From Candidatus Omnitrophota bacterium (lineage in GTDB: Bacteria; Omnitrophota; Gorgyraeia; Zapsychrales; Zapsychraceae), in contig JACKFL010000006.1 in the NCBI GenBank assembly GCA_020632495.1, positions 310,001-374,000 on the forward strand: 64,000 nt of DNA, in the 5' to 3' direction. Position numbers and translations under genes: made by a program. Below, piece by piece: positions 33,930 to 41,900 of this stretch. Position 1 is the first letter of the stretch; every line of letters begins with the position of its first letter. The notes under the pieces were generated by a model. It did no database searches. It was given only the letters and a program-made list of their open reading frames with translations, and was not told where the DNA came from.

Positions 33930-35397
33930 ACGGCCTCATCTTATCGTTTTAGTCTGTTTAACGTTACTGCTGGGGGACACTATGGCATCTGCGGAAGGCT
34001 TCATCAAGCGTGCGAACGTCAGCGGACAATTTTATACGGACGATCCCGGCGAGTTATCCCGGCAGGTCGACGCCTTCATCAGCGAAGCCCGCGTCGATCC
34101 CTACGAGACGGCGGTGCCGATTATCATCGCGCCGCACGCCGGCTATTATTTTTCCGGCGCGGTGGCCGGACACAGTTTTAAGGCCGTCAAGAACCGCGAT
34201 ATCCGGACGGCCGTCGTCCTGGCGCCCAGTCATTTTTACGGTTTCGACGGAGTCTCGATTTGGGAAAAGGGAGGATTCGAAACGCCGCTGGGTGTTATCG
34301 GTGTCGATGAAGAGTTTGCCGGCGAGCTGAGCGCGGCCAGTGATGACTTTGGATTTGATGCCAAGGCGTATGAACGCGAGCACGCGCTGGAGGTGGAGCT
34401 TCCGTTTATTCAACGCTCTTTTCCCAAGGCCCGCCTTGTTCCCGTGATTATCGGCACGCCCACTCCGAAGACTTTGCTTGATTTTGCCCGCGCCTTGGAC
34501 CGGCTGATCGGCGACCGCAAAGATGTATTGGTCGTGGTCAGCACGGACCTCTCCCACTATCATCCTGACGAGGTGGCACGCGACATGGATGCCACCGCGA
34601 TCGAAGCGATCAAGAACCTTCAGGCCGAAAGAATTTACCGCGAATGCCGGCAGGGTTCGATGGAGATGTGCGGTTGCATGCCGGTCACAGCGGCGCTGCT
34701 GTTGGCGAAATTGCGCGGGTTGACCAGCGTGGATTTGTTGCGTTACAGCAATTCGGGCGACGTCAGCCGCGAAAAAGATCGGGTGGTCGGCTACAGCGCG
34801 TTGGCGATCTATGGCCAGGCCCAAGCCGGATCCGAAACGGGTGGGCTCAATGCGGGGCAAAAGCAGCGTCTTTTAGATCTCGCCCGCGAGGCGATAACCA
34901 CCTATCTCGTTGACGGAAGAAAGATTTCCGTCAATGAGCCGGATCCGCGGCTGAGCGCAGAGGAAGGCGCCTTTGTTTCGGTGTATAAAGGCGATCGGTT
35001 GCGCGGTTGTATTGGAAATATTATTGCGGACGGCCCGTTGTGCCGGACCGTGCGGAATATGGCGATCGCTGCGGCGACCGAAGATCCGCGTTTTGCAGCA
35101 ATTCGGCCGGAGGAGTTGAAGGACATTCATCTCGAGATATCGGTTTTGTCCCGGCCGCGGCGCATACTCGACCTGGACGAGATACGCCTCGGTCGCCACG
35201 GTGTGATTATTTCCAAAGGGGCCAAACGCGGCGTCTTTCTGCCGCAGGTGGCTGATTCGACGGGATGGTCCAAGGAGATTTTTTTGACGGAACTTTGCAC
35301 GCAAAAGGCGGGGTTGCCGCCGGATTGTTGGAAGGATCCGCGCTCCGTTATGATCGAGATATTTACCGCGGATGTGTTCTCCGACAAATCCCCGTGA
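33922..35397 (+). CDS. AmmeMemoRadiSam-type fusion: Memo (AmrB) plus AMMECR1 (AmrA), with apparent signal peptide
   Basis: The protein has 491 residues. Residues about 25-295 are a Memo-like domain (NVSGQFYTDDPGELSRQV, IIAPHAGYYFSGAVAGHSF, VVSTDLSHYHPDEVARDMD, CGCMPVTAALLLAK). Residues about 310-485 are AMMECR1 (EEGAFVSVYKGDRLRGCIGNI, AAATEDPRFAAIRPEEL, GVFLPQVADSTGW). The start at 33922 overlaps the previous stop and gives a signal-like N-terminus (HLIVLVCLTLLLGDTMASAEG). An ATG at 33982 would remove it. No radical SAM partner is nearby. The neighbours are redox proteins of the periplasm. Confidence 0.88.
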   Translation: MSRRPHLIVLVCLTLLLGDTMASAEGFIKRANVSGQFYTDDPGELSRQVDAFISEARVDPYETAVPIIIAPHAGYYFSGAVAGHSFKAVKNRDIRTAVVLAPSHFYGFDGVSIWEKGGFETPLGVIGVDEEFAGELSAASDDFGFDAKAYEREHALEVELPFIQRSFPKARLVPVIIGTPTPKTLLDFARALDRLIGDRKDVLVVVSTDLSHYHPDEVARDMDATAIEAIKNLQAERIYRECRQGSMEMCGCMPVTAALLLAKLRGLTSVDLLRYSNSGDVSREKDRVVGYSALAIYGQAQAGSETGGLNAGQKQRLLDLAREAITTYLVDGRKISVNEPDPRLSAEEGAFVSVYKGDRLRGCIGNIIADGPLCRTVRNMAIAAATEDPRFAAIRPEELKDIHLEISVLSRPRRILDLDEIRLGRHGVIISKGAKRGVFLPQVADSTGWSKEIFLTELCTQKAGLPPDCWKDPRSVMIEIFTADVFSDKSP

Positions 35398-35423
35398 CCG
35401 GACCCTATGAGCGCAGGTGACGC

Positions 35424-36038
35424 ATGAAGATTAAGCGCTTTGCGTGGGGGCTGCTGCTGTTGGTGTTGCACGCGGCGTGGTTCCTCTTGCTGGCCCGTTT
35501 TCCCGATTTCAGTTTGTTTATCGTCTTTGTCCCGCTGGCGGCGGTATTCAATCTCACCCGCCATGCCCGGGTCCGCAATACCTATATTTCTATTTTCGTA
35601 ATTTTCTGGCTCGCACTTTTTCAATACGAGTCGGTGCGCGGGTTCCTGCTGAATGACCGGTGGAAACTCAACGCGCCGAAGACCCGTTTTCTCTTCCCGC
35701 CGGCAGGTTGGATCATGTTTTACACGGTGGAGCCGGAAGCCGGTTATTTCGAAGTGATCGGCGTCAAGGGCCGTCAAACCCACGTTATCGATCCCCACCA
35801 CATTTTTCGCGTCCGCACTATCGGCTACGATAATATTCATCGCGGTATCTTGGGAACGGCTTACAATCCGAACAATCCCTATGTGGCGGCTGATTTCTGC
35901 CGCTACCTGAATCACCGATTTCCCGAGTTTGATGAATTCCTGTTTATGGGATATTTCTATCCGAATATCATTGAGAAACCCTTTGACCGCCGGCAACGGA
36001 TCATTTACCGTTGCGACGAGAAACATGTGAGGTTCTGA
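35424..36038 (+). CDS. Membrane protein of unknown function, partner of HTTM gene
   Basis: The protein has 204 residues. Two or three hydrophobic segments in the first 75 residues are followed by a soluble domain with aromatic-rich beta segments (GWIMFYTVEPEAGYFEVIGV; VIDPHHIFRVRTIGYDNIHRG). I do not recognise the family. The stop shares one base with the HTTM gene start (TGATG), so it is likely translated together with it. Confidence 0.7.
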   Translation: MKIKRFAWGLLLLVLHAAWFLLLARFPDFSLFIVFVPLAAVFNLTRHARVRNTYISIFVIFWLALFQYESVRGFLLNDRWKLNAPKTRFLFPPAGWIMFYTVEPEAGYFEVIGVKGRQTHVIDPHHIFRVRTIGYDNIHRGILGTAYNPNNPYVAADFCRYLNHRFPEFDEFLFMGYFYPNIIEKPFDRRQRIIYRCDEKHVRF

Positions 36039-37306
36039 TGTCCTGGGTAAGCAAGATATGGTCCCGGCTTTTCTTGGAGGAACGATCCTCGTTGACGTTA
36101 TCATTGTTCCGGATCGCCTGCGGCTTTACCGTGATCAGCCATGTCATTCCGTCATTCATTTTGTTTCGTGAGAATTACTTGGGAGAGGCGTTCACGCGTT
36201 ACGACACGTCAATATTTCCGGTTTACTTCATCGAATGGGTGGCTGCCAGTCCGGACTGGGTAGCGTACTTGTTCCTGTGGCTGTTTTGTATTTTCAGTTT
36301 CTTTTTTCTGATCGGTTTTATGAGTCAGTTCAGCGCTGTGATGACGATGGTCAGCTGCTACTACTTTTATGCGTTGAACAGTTTTCACGTAGGGACGCTG
36401 TCCTGGGACATCTTGCTGGTGACCATGTTTCTCATGTGTCTTGTCCCGTACCACGGAGATTTCTTCTCCGTAGATTCCCTCATCAGAGTGGGGGAGGGGT
36501 ACCGCCGGAAAAGGCCGTATTTCCTGCAGCGACTGCTGCAGGTGCAGGTCGGCTTCACATTTTTCTACACGGCACTGTGGAAGATCTTTCCCGACGGAAA
36601 TTGGCTGAACGCAAACCCGATTTTCTATCTGATGCACAAGCCGCCTGCAGGCGTAACCAAGTGGTTTTTGTTGCGGGATTATTTGAAGACGCAACCGGAA
36701 TTGTGCTTCTGGCTGGGGATTGCCGTCATCGTCTCGGAGTTCTTGCTGATGTTCCTGCTCTTCTACCGTCGGACACGAATTTCCGCGATTTGTTTGGGAG
36801 TATTCTTTCATATCGTGTTGATATTGACGCTTGATGTTCCGGCCACTTTTTTCTTCTTGTTTCCCGCTCAGCTGTGCCTGTTTATCAATCCTGACCGGAT
36901 CATTGAGGCGATTGAAGAATGTCGCCGGATTAATCAAACCGCCCAGCGGCCATGCATCATTTATGACGGACATTGCGGCTTTTACCGGTGTGCGGTCAGC
37001 CGACTGCAAATGCTGGATATCTTCGCCCAGTATCAATATATGGACTTTCACCAGGCCCCTGATATCCGGTTACGGCATCCCCAGTTGACCTTGGATCAGT
37101 GCGAGCGTGAGTTGATTCTTATCGATGGTCTGGGCCGCATATACGGCGGATTCTTCGCGTTTCGCAAAATGAGCCTGACAATGCCGCTCATGTATCCCTG
37201 GATGGCCGTCTATTACCTGCCCGGCATGGGTCTGATCGGCCCCGCGGTATACCGCGTGATCGCCCGAAATCGCCGTATTTTACCCGCTTTTTTCTCCCGC
37301 TGTTGA
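36038..37306 (+). CDS. HTTM (VKGC-like) membrane protein fused to a DCC1/DUF393 domain
   Basis: The protein has 422 residues. Residues 1-290 form the HTTM membrane domain (LSLFRIACGFTVISHVIPSFIL; LQRLLQVQVGFTFFYTALWKIFPDGNWLN), related to vitamin K-dependent gamma-carboxylase. Residues about 300-420 are a DUF393/DCC1-like thiol-disulfide domain (PCIIYDGHCGFYRCAVSRLQMLD). The usual cysteine pair of this domain is close together; here it is Cys-Gly-Phe-Tyr-Arg-Cys, a wider spacing. The start at 36038 overlaps the previous stop. It may catalyse a redox-coupled modification in the membrane; the substrate is unknown. Confidence 0.82.
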   Translation: MSWVSKIWSRLFLEERSSLTLSLFRIACGFTVISHVIPSFILFRENYLGEAFTRYDTSIFPVYFIEWVAASPDWVAYLFLWLFCIFSFFFLIGFMSQFSAVMTMVSCYYFYALNSFHVGTLSWDILLVTMFLMCLVPYHGDFFSVDSLIRVGEGYRRKRPYFLQRLLQVQVGFTFFYTALWKIFPDGNWLNANPIFYLMHKPPAGVTKWFLLRDYLKTQPELCFWLGIAVIVSEFLLMFLLFYRRTRISAICLGVFFHIVLILTLDVPATFFFLFPAQLCLFINPDRIIEAIEECRRINQTAQRPCIIYDGHCGFYRCAVSRLQMLDIFAQYQYMDFHQAPDIRLRHPQLTLDQCERELILIDGLGRIYGGFFAFRKMSLTMPLMYPWMAVYYLPGMGLIGPAVYRVIARNRRILPAFFSRC

Positions 37307-37396
37307 CGCCCGCCATTTATCCCAACTGAACCATTTTAATTACAATCACTTACAATGTTTTTCCGCGGGTGCCGCCGGTGCGACCGAAAAACTCCT

Positions 37397-37491
37397 TTTT
37401 CTCGTCGAGAAAGCCCGAAATTCACGTAACTTGTTTAATGCCTAAAAATTAATCAAAAAAAGATTGCCTGCCTACCCCTTTTTGTTAGGAT
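37397..37491 (+). promoter_or_regulatory. Promoter with upstream block shared with the second giant gene
   Basis: The dyad CTCGTCGAG (37401-37409) is followed by GCCCG, ATTC and a TGCCTAAAAATTAATC-type stretch running into AAAGATTG (to 37466). TTGCCT (37464-37469) and TAGGAT (37486-37491) are spaced 16 bases apart. The same order of elements occurs at 53343-53422. A short hairpin TTAAGG/CCTTAA (37493-37509) lies just after the -10 box. Confidence 0.5.
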
Positions 37492-37518
37492 ATTAAGGTG
37501 GTTCCTTAACTAAATAAC

Positions 37519-37580
37519 GTAGACGGTCTATATTATCTATAAAGTAGACGCTCGTTTGCTTAAGATAAGTAGGCGCTATA
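37519..37580 (+). repeat. Three GTAG-type short repeats at 25-bp spacing
   Basis: GTAGACGGTCTA (37519), GTAGACGCTC (37544) and GTAGGCGCTA (37569) start exactly 25 bases apart. The first contains the dyad TAGAC-G-GTCTA. Their phase differs from the array at 37883. Confidence 0.6.
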
Positions 37581-37600
37581 TTTTATGGCGGAAGTGGGGG

Positions 37601-37684
37601 GTATCCAATTTGACCGGACGAAGCAGCCTAGGGCGGGGCGGAGCTGTCTCATTCTCCGGGCTAGTTTATCAAAAAGGCGGATAC
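37601..37684 (+). ncRNA. Candidate structured RNA in the leader region
   Basis: Three nested pairings can be drawn: GTATCC (37601-37606) with GGATAC (37679-37684), CCGGA (37614-37618) with TCCGG (37655-37659), and CAGC (37624-37627) with GCTG (37643-37646). The segment is GC-rich in an otherwise AT-rich gap. It does not match a riboswitch consensus that I know. The stretch from 37685 to 37880 shows nothing I can name. Confidence 0.25.
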
Positions 37685-37882
37685 GATGATTAAGGGGCCC
37701 GCGCCGGAAAAGAAAGAACAACTCACCGCAAGAAATTACCCAAATACTATATATTCCAGCAAGATCGGCAGAGTACGCTGCCGCTCGACCGGGCATCATG
37801 CCGGCCGCACCAAGACACGGGAACGTTGGCACGGGCATAAACTGTACAGTAACAAAAAACTGCACATCGGCGACTTAAAGCA

Positions 37883-38043
37883 ATACCATATGCGGAGAGC
37901 CAATAAAGTACCAAGTACTATTCTCAATAATAGTACATGCTACTATAAAAAAACAAAGTGCCATCTTGAAAATTCTAAAAAAGAACGTGGAACTATAAGT
38001 ATATTATATAGCGTGTACTATATAATAAAAAGGTGCCATCTTA
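37883..38043 (+). repeat. Seven 11-base motifs at exact 25-bp spacing upstream of the RAYT gene
   Basis: Motif starts fall at 37883, 37908, 37933, 37958, 37983, 38008 and 38033: ATACCATATGC, GTACCAAGTAC, GTACATGCTAC, GTGCCATCTTG, GAACGTGGAAC, ATAGCGTGTAC, GTGCCATCTTA. The 14-base spacers are AT-rich. Spacing is invariant, while the motif varies between a GTAC-type and a GTGCC-type form. A period of 25 is not a codon multiple, so this is not protein repeat coding. Confidence 0.7.
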
Positions 38044-38047
38044 ACTA

Positions 38048-38707
38048 ATGCCTAGAGCAAATCGCATAACACAGGCAGGGGTCTTGCATCATGTGATTTC
38101 CCGAGGGAACGCCAATCAGGCAATCTTTCGTGATCTCGATGACTACAAGAAATACCTGAGCCTCCTGAAGGAGGCTGCCGCGGCGCACCCGATCGCGGTC
38201 TACAATTATGCGTTGCTTAAGAGCACTATTCATTTGCTCGTCGAACCTCTGCAAGACAACGCCCTTTCCAAGGCCATGGAGAGCGTCACGAGGGAGTATG
38301 CCAAGTACTTTAACCAGAAGTACAACAGTATCGGGCATGTTTTTGCGGGACGCTTCAAAAGCTTTGCCATCCAACCGGATCAATTCTTCATGGCCTGCAG
38401 CCGGTACATCGATTTAATCCCCACCAAGCATGAACTCGTTAAGGAAGCGAAAGACTACAGCTTCAGTGGATACGCCCAGTTGGCACTGGGTAATCGAGGG
38501 GATTATCCGGTCGATCAACACGAACTTTACAAGGCCTTGGGATCGACCGATGCCGAACGGCAATTGGTTTACCGGACTCTGGTAAACCAGTATCTCGGTG
38601 TTGAACTGGATTTGGAGAACCGCAAAAGCGGGATTCTCGGGTCCAGGGAGTACAAACAACTGGTTAAAAGCGGGGTAAATATGCGTAAGACGGAGCTTAG
38701 GAAATGA
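38048..38707 (+). CDS. REP-associated tyrosine transposase (RAYT)-like protein with degraded HUH motif
   Basis: The protein has 219 residues. It aligns with the Y1/IS200-like RAYT family throughout: MPRANRITQAGVLHHVISRGNANQAIF, then YAKYFNQKYNSIGHVFAGRFKS, then SRYIDLIPTKHELVKEAKDYSFSGYAQL. The family motif PNHxH in the metal site is KSTIH here (residues 58-62), so the first histidine is Thr60 and only His62 remains. The tyrosines in REYAKYFN (84, 87) are kept. Metal-dependent nicking is therefore doubtful. It is flanked on both sides by 25-bp-phased repeats. Confidence 0.85.
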   Translation: MPRANRITQAGVLHHVISRGNANQAIFRDLDDYKKYLSLLKEAAAAHPIAVYNYALLKSTIHLLVEPLQDNALSKAMESVTREYAKYFNQKYNSIGHVFAGRFKSFAIQPDQFFMACSRYIDLIPTKHELVKEAKDYSFSGYAQLALGNRGDYPVDQHELYKALGSTDAERQLVYRTLVNQYLGVELDLENRKSGILGSREYKQLVKSGVNMRKTELRK

Positions 38708-38709
38708 TT

Positions 38710-38728
38710 TATAAGGTGGCACCTTATA
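38710..38728 (+). repeat. Perfect 19-base palindrome just after the RAYT stop
   Basis: TATAAGGTG (38710-38718), a single G, then CACCTTATA (38720-38728). It starts three bases after the stop. Related imperfect dyads are AAGGTGCCATCTT before the gene (38031) and TTAAGG/CCTTAA at 37493. There is no T run, so it is not a standard terminator. Confidence 0.7.
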
Positions 38729-38735
38729 TAAAAAG

Positions 38736-38871
38736 GAACATGGAACAAAAAAGATATAATGAACACGGTACGAAAAAATAATATAGAACCGTGTACTATA
38801 TAAAAATATAGAACATGGTACAAAATAAAATAAAAGAACATGGTACATAAATAAAAAAAAGTAGATGGAAC
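38736..38871 (+). repeat. Six GAACATGGTAC-type motifs at exact 25-bp spacing downstream of the RAYT gene
   Basis: Starts fall at 38736, 38761, 38786, 38811, 38836 and 38861: GAACATGGAAC, GAACACGGTAC, GAACCGTGTAC, GAACATGGTAC, GAACATGGTAC, GTAGATGGAAC. A looser copy, GAACCGTGAAA, lies at 38895, just before the giant gene start. Spacers are 14 bases and almost all A/T. GAACGTGGAAC in the upstream array (37983) is the same motif. Confidence 0.8.
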
Positions 38872-38909
38872 AATACTGAATCGACAAATAGATTGAACCG
38901 TGAAATAGT

Positions 38910-41900
38910 ATGAAGTTACTAAATCTAACAAAAATCCTGAGAAAGATCCTGACCGGCGGTATGCTGCTGCTGGGAGCCGTGGTGTTCTCTCTATATACGG
39001 CGTCACCGGCTGCTGCTCAATTGGATATCGAAGCGATCTTCGACTCCAATGACGGGGCCAGCGGATTCGATATGCAAGATGTCGATAATGTGACACAGGT
39101 CTTTATCGACTCGGACGGTAATATTGTTACCCGCGGGTGTGTACGTCTGGATGACGGCTTAACCGAGTGTACGGATGCCGAGACGTTGATTGTGGACGGC
39201 ACCCTGGGAATAGGAATTACCGCGCCGGCCAGTGTCTTTCACGTGGACAGTAACGCGGCAGCCACCACGCCGATCATGACGGTCGAAAACACAGTGGGAG
39301 ACTTCCAGATCCACATGTATGCCGGAAATCCGGAAACTGTGGTAACAGGTTCGCCGGGTGACCTGTGTATCGATCCCGCCGGTGGGATGGTGTATATCAA
39401 GGCATCGGGTACCGCGACGGCAACCGGCTGGACCGAGGTCGCCACCGGTGGCGGGATGCCGCAGTGGACGCAAACCGGCTTGGTCATCCATCCCAATACG
39501 GAAACCGATGACGTCGGCATTGGGGGGACCACAGAAGCGGGATCCGATATCTTCCTCGGAAATGACGGCCGTGCGGTCTTTAATGAGCAGGGGGCCGCCG
39601 TGGACTTCCGGATCGAAGGGGATACTAATCAAAATCTGGTATTTGTGGACGGAGATGTGGACCGCGTCGGTATCGGGACATCGACCCCGCAACCGGGAAC
39701 CTTACTGGATCTCAGCGCCAGCGATGCCGCCTTGCGGGTCACGCGCTTAATCAATCCCTCCACGAGTATCGCCACCCCGCGTAACGGTATGATCGCCTAT
39801 GACTCCACGGATGATGAACTGCAGGCGTATGTCGGCGGAACGTGGGTGATGCTGGCCGAAGGCGGTATGATCGACATCAGTGACGATACGAACATCACAG
39901 CCGGTACCGGTATCTCAATCATCGGTGACACGATCGCGGTGCAAGATATTTATGTGCTTAACAGCGGTGACACGATGACCGGTAATCTCAACGTGGATGC
40001 GTCGGTGGTGATCGGATCTCAGAACGCTCCGATAACGGGAATCATCCTGGACCTGAGCGCGAGCGACGCGGCCCTGCGGGTGACCCGTCTGACCGATCCG
40101 TCCACCAGCATCGTCACCCCGAGAAACGGTATGATTGCTTATGATTCGTCGGATGATGAACTGCAGGCGTACGTGGGCGGGACCTGGGTGATGCTCGCTG
40201 AAGGCGGCATGATCGACATCAGCGATGACACGAATATCACAGCCGGGACAGGTATCTCAATAATCGGCGATACGATCGCGGTGCAGGATATCTATGTGCT
40301 CAATGCCGGAGATACCATGACCGGCAATCTGAATGTCGACGCCCAGGTGGTGATCGGATCGCAGTCCGCGCCGGAGGCAAGCATCATTCTCGATTTGAGC
40401 GCGGCGGACCGGGCCCTGCGGGTCACGCGGGTGGCGAATCCGTCGGTCAACATTGTGCAGCCGCGTAACGGTATGATCGCCTACGACTCGACCGACAATG
40501 AACTGCAGGCCTACGTCAACGGCTCCTGGGTGATGCTGGCTGAAGGCGGTATGATCGACATCAGCGATGACACGAATATCACGGCCGGCACCGGAATCTC
40601 AATCATCGGCGATACGATCGCGGTACAGGATATTTACGTCCTGACCGCGGGTGACTCGATGACCGGATCGTTACAGTTTGTAGGTGTGGCGCAGGACATC
40701 ACCACGGGAACGGGCGAAGATCTGGCCTTGATGCCGTCGTCCGGACGCGTGGGGATCGGCACCACCGCGCCGCCGGCCGGAGTGATTCTTGACTTAAGCG
40801 CGAGCGACGCGGCCTTACGGGTCACCCGGTTGACCGATCCTTCCACTAATATAGCGTCTCCCCGCAACGGTATGATCGCTTACGACTCCACCGAAGATGA
40901 ACTGCAGGCGTATGTCGGCGGAACGTGGGTGATGCTGGCCGAGGGCGGAATGATCGACATCAGTGATGACACGAATATCACGGCCGGGACGGGTATCTCG
41001 ATCATCGGCGACACGATCGCGGTGCAGGATATTTATGTGCTCAACAGCGGCGACACGATGACCGGCGCCTTGCAATTCTCCGGAGTGGCCTCCGATATTA
41101 CCACCCCGGTCGGGGAGGATTTGACCGTCACGCCGGGAGCCGGCGGTAATTTGATCCTGTCCCAAGGGGTCTTGGCGATCGGAACCAGCACCCCTGGTCC
41201 GGCCACGATTCTGGACCTTTCGGCCACCAATGCGGCGTTGCGTGTGACGCGACTGGCGGATCCTTCTACCAACATTGCCACACCGCTCAACGGTATGATC
41301 GCCTACGATTCCACCGAAGATGAATTGCAGGCGTATGTCGGCGGGACATGGGTGATGCTGGCCGAAGGCGGAATGATCGACATCAGTGACGACACGAATA
41401 TCACGGCCGGTACCGGGATCTCGATTATCGGCGACACGATCGCGGTGCAGGATATCTATGTCCTTGCAGCCGGGGATTCGATGAGCGGTACGTTGAATAT
41501 GGCCTTCACCGATCCGACCATACAGTTCGCGGCTCCGGGAGGAGACAGCGACTTCTGGATGGGCGTGCAGGATGACGGCGGCGCGGACAACGACGATCTG
41601 TTCAGTATCGGGGCCGGAGCCACGCCGGGTACCAACGCCTATTTCACGATTACCACCGACGGTACCATCGACCTGAGCGGGGCAAGCCTGCTGAAGTTGC
41701 CCAGTGGCACCGCGCCGGTCGTGCCGGGATCCGCCGGTGAGATTGTCCTCGATACGAATTTCATCTCAACAAACCAAGGGGCATTGCGTTTATATGACGG
41801 TAATCAGGAAGTGCATGTGGTGACCGTAGCAGGCGGAACTCCGGCTGATCAATTTGTTCCGAAATATAGTTCCGGTACCGGACTGATCACATGGCAGGCC

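Noticed and set aside
37397..37620. Cyclic-di-GMP riboswitch upstream of the giant gene
   Set aside because: The conserved GEMM core is not found; the shared block ends at a -35 box and so is better read as promoter DNA.
37686..38048. Open frame of 120 codons ending at the RAYT start
   Set aside because: It runs through the 25-bp-phased array and the GC-rich patch, has no family resemblance and an odd composition (many Lys, Tyr, His), and is explained by repeats and AT-rich spacers.
38736..38871. CRISPR array
   Set aside because: Repeats are only about 11 bases with 14-base AT-rich spacers, and no cas gene is present.
38414..38887. Minus-strand frame rich in Phe, Tyr and Cys (repeated FVPCS)
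   Set aside because: It is the reverse complement of the 25-bp-spaced GAACATGGTAC motifs plus part of the RAYT gene; the protein pattern comes from the DNA repeat.
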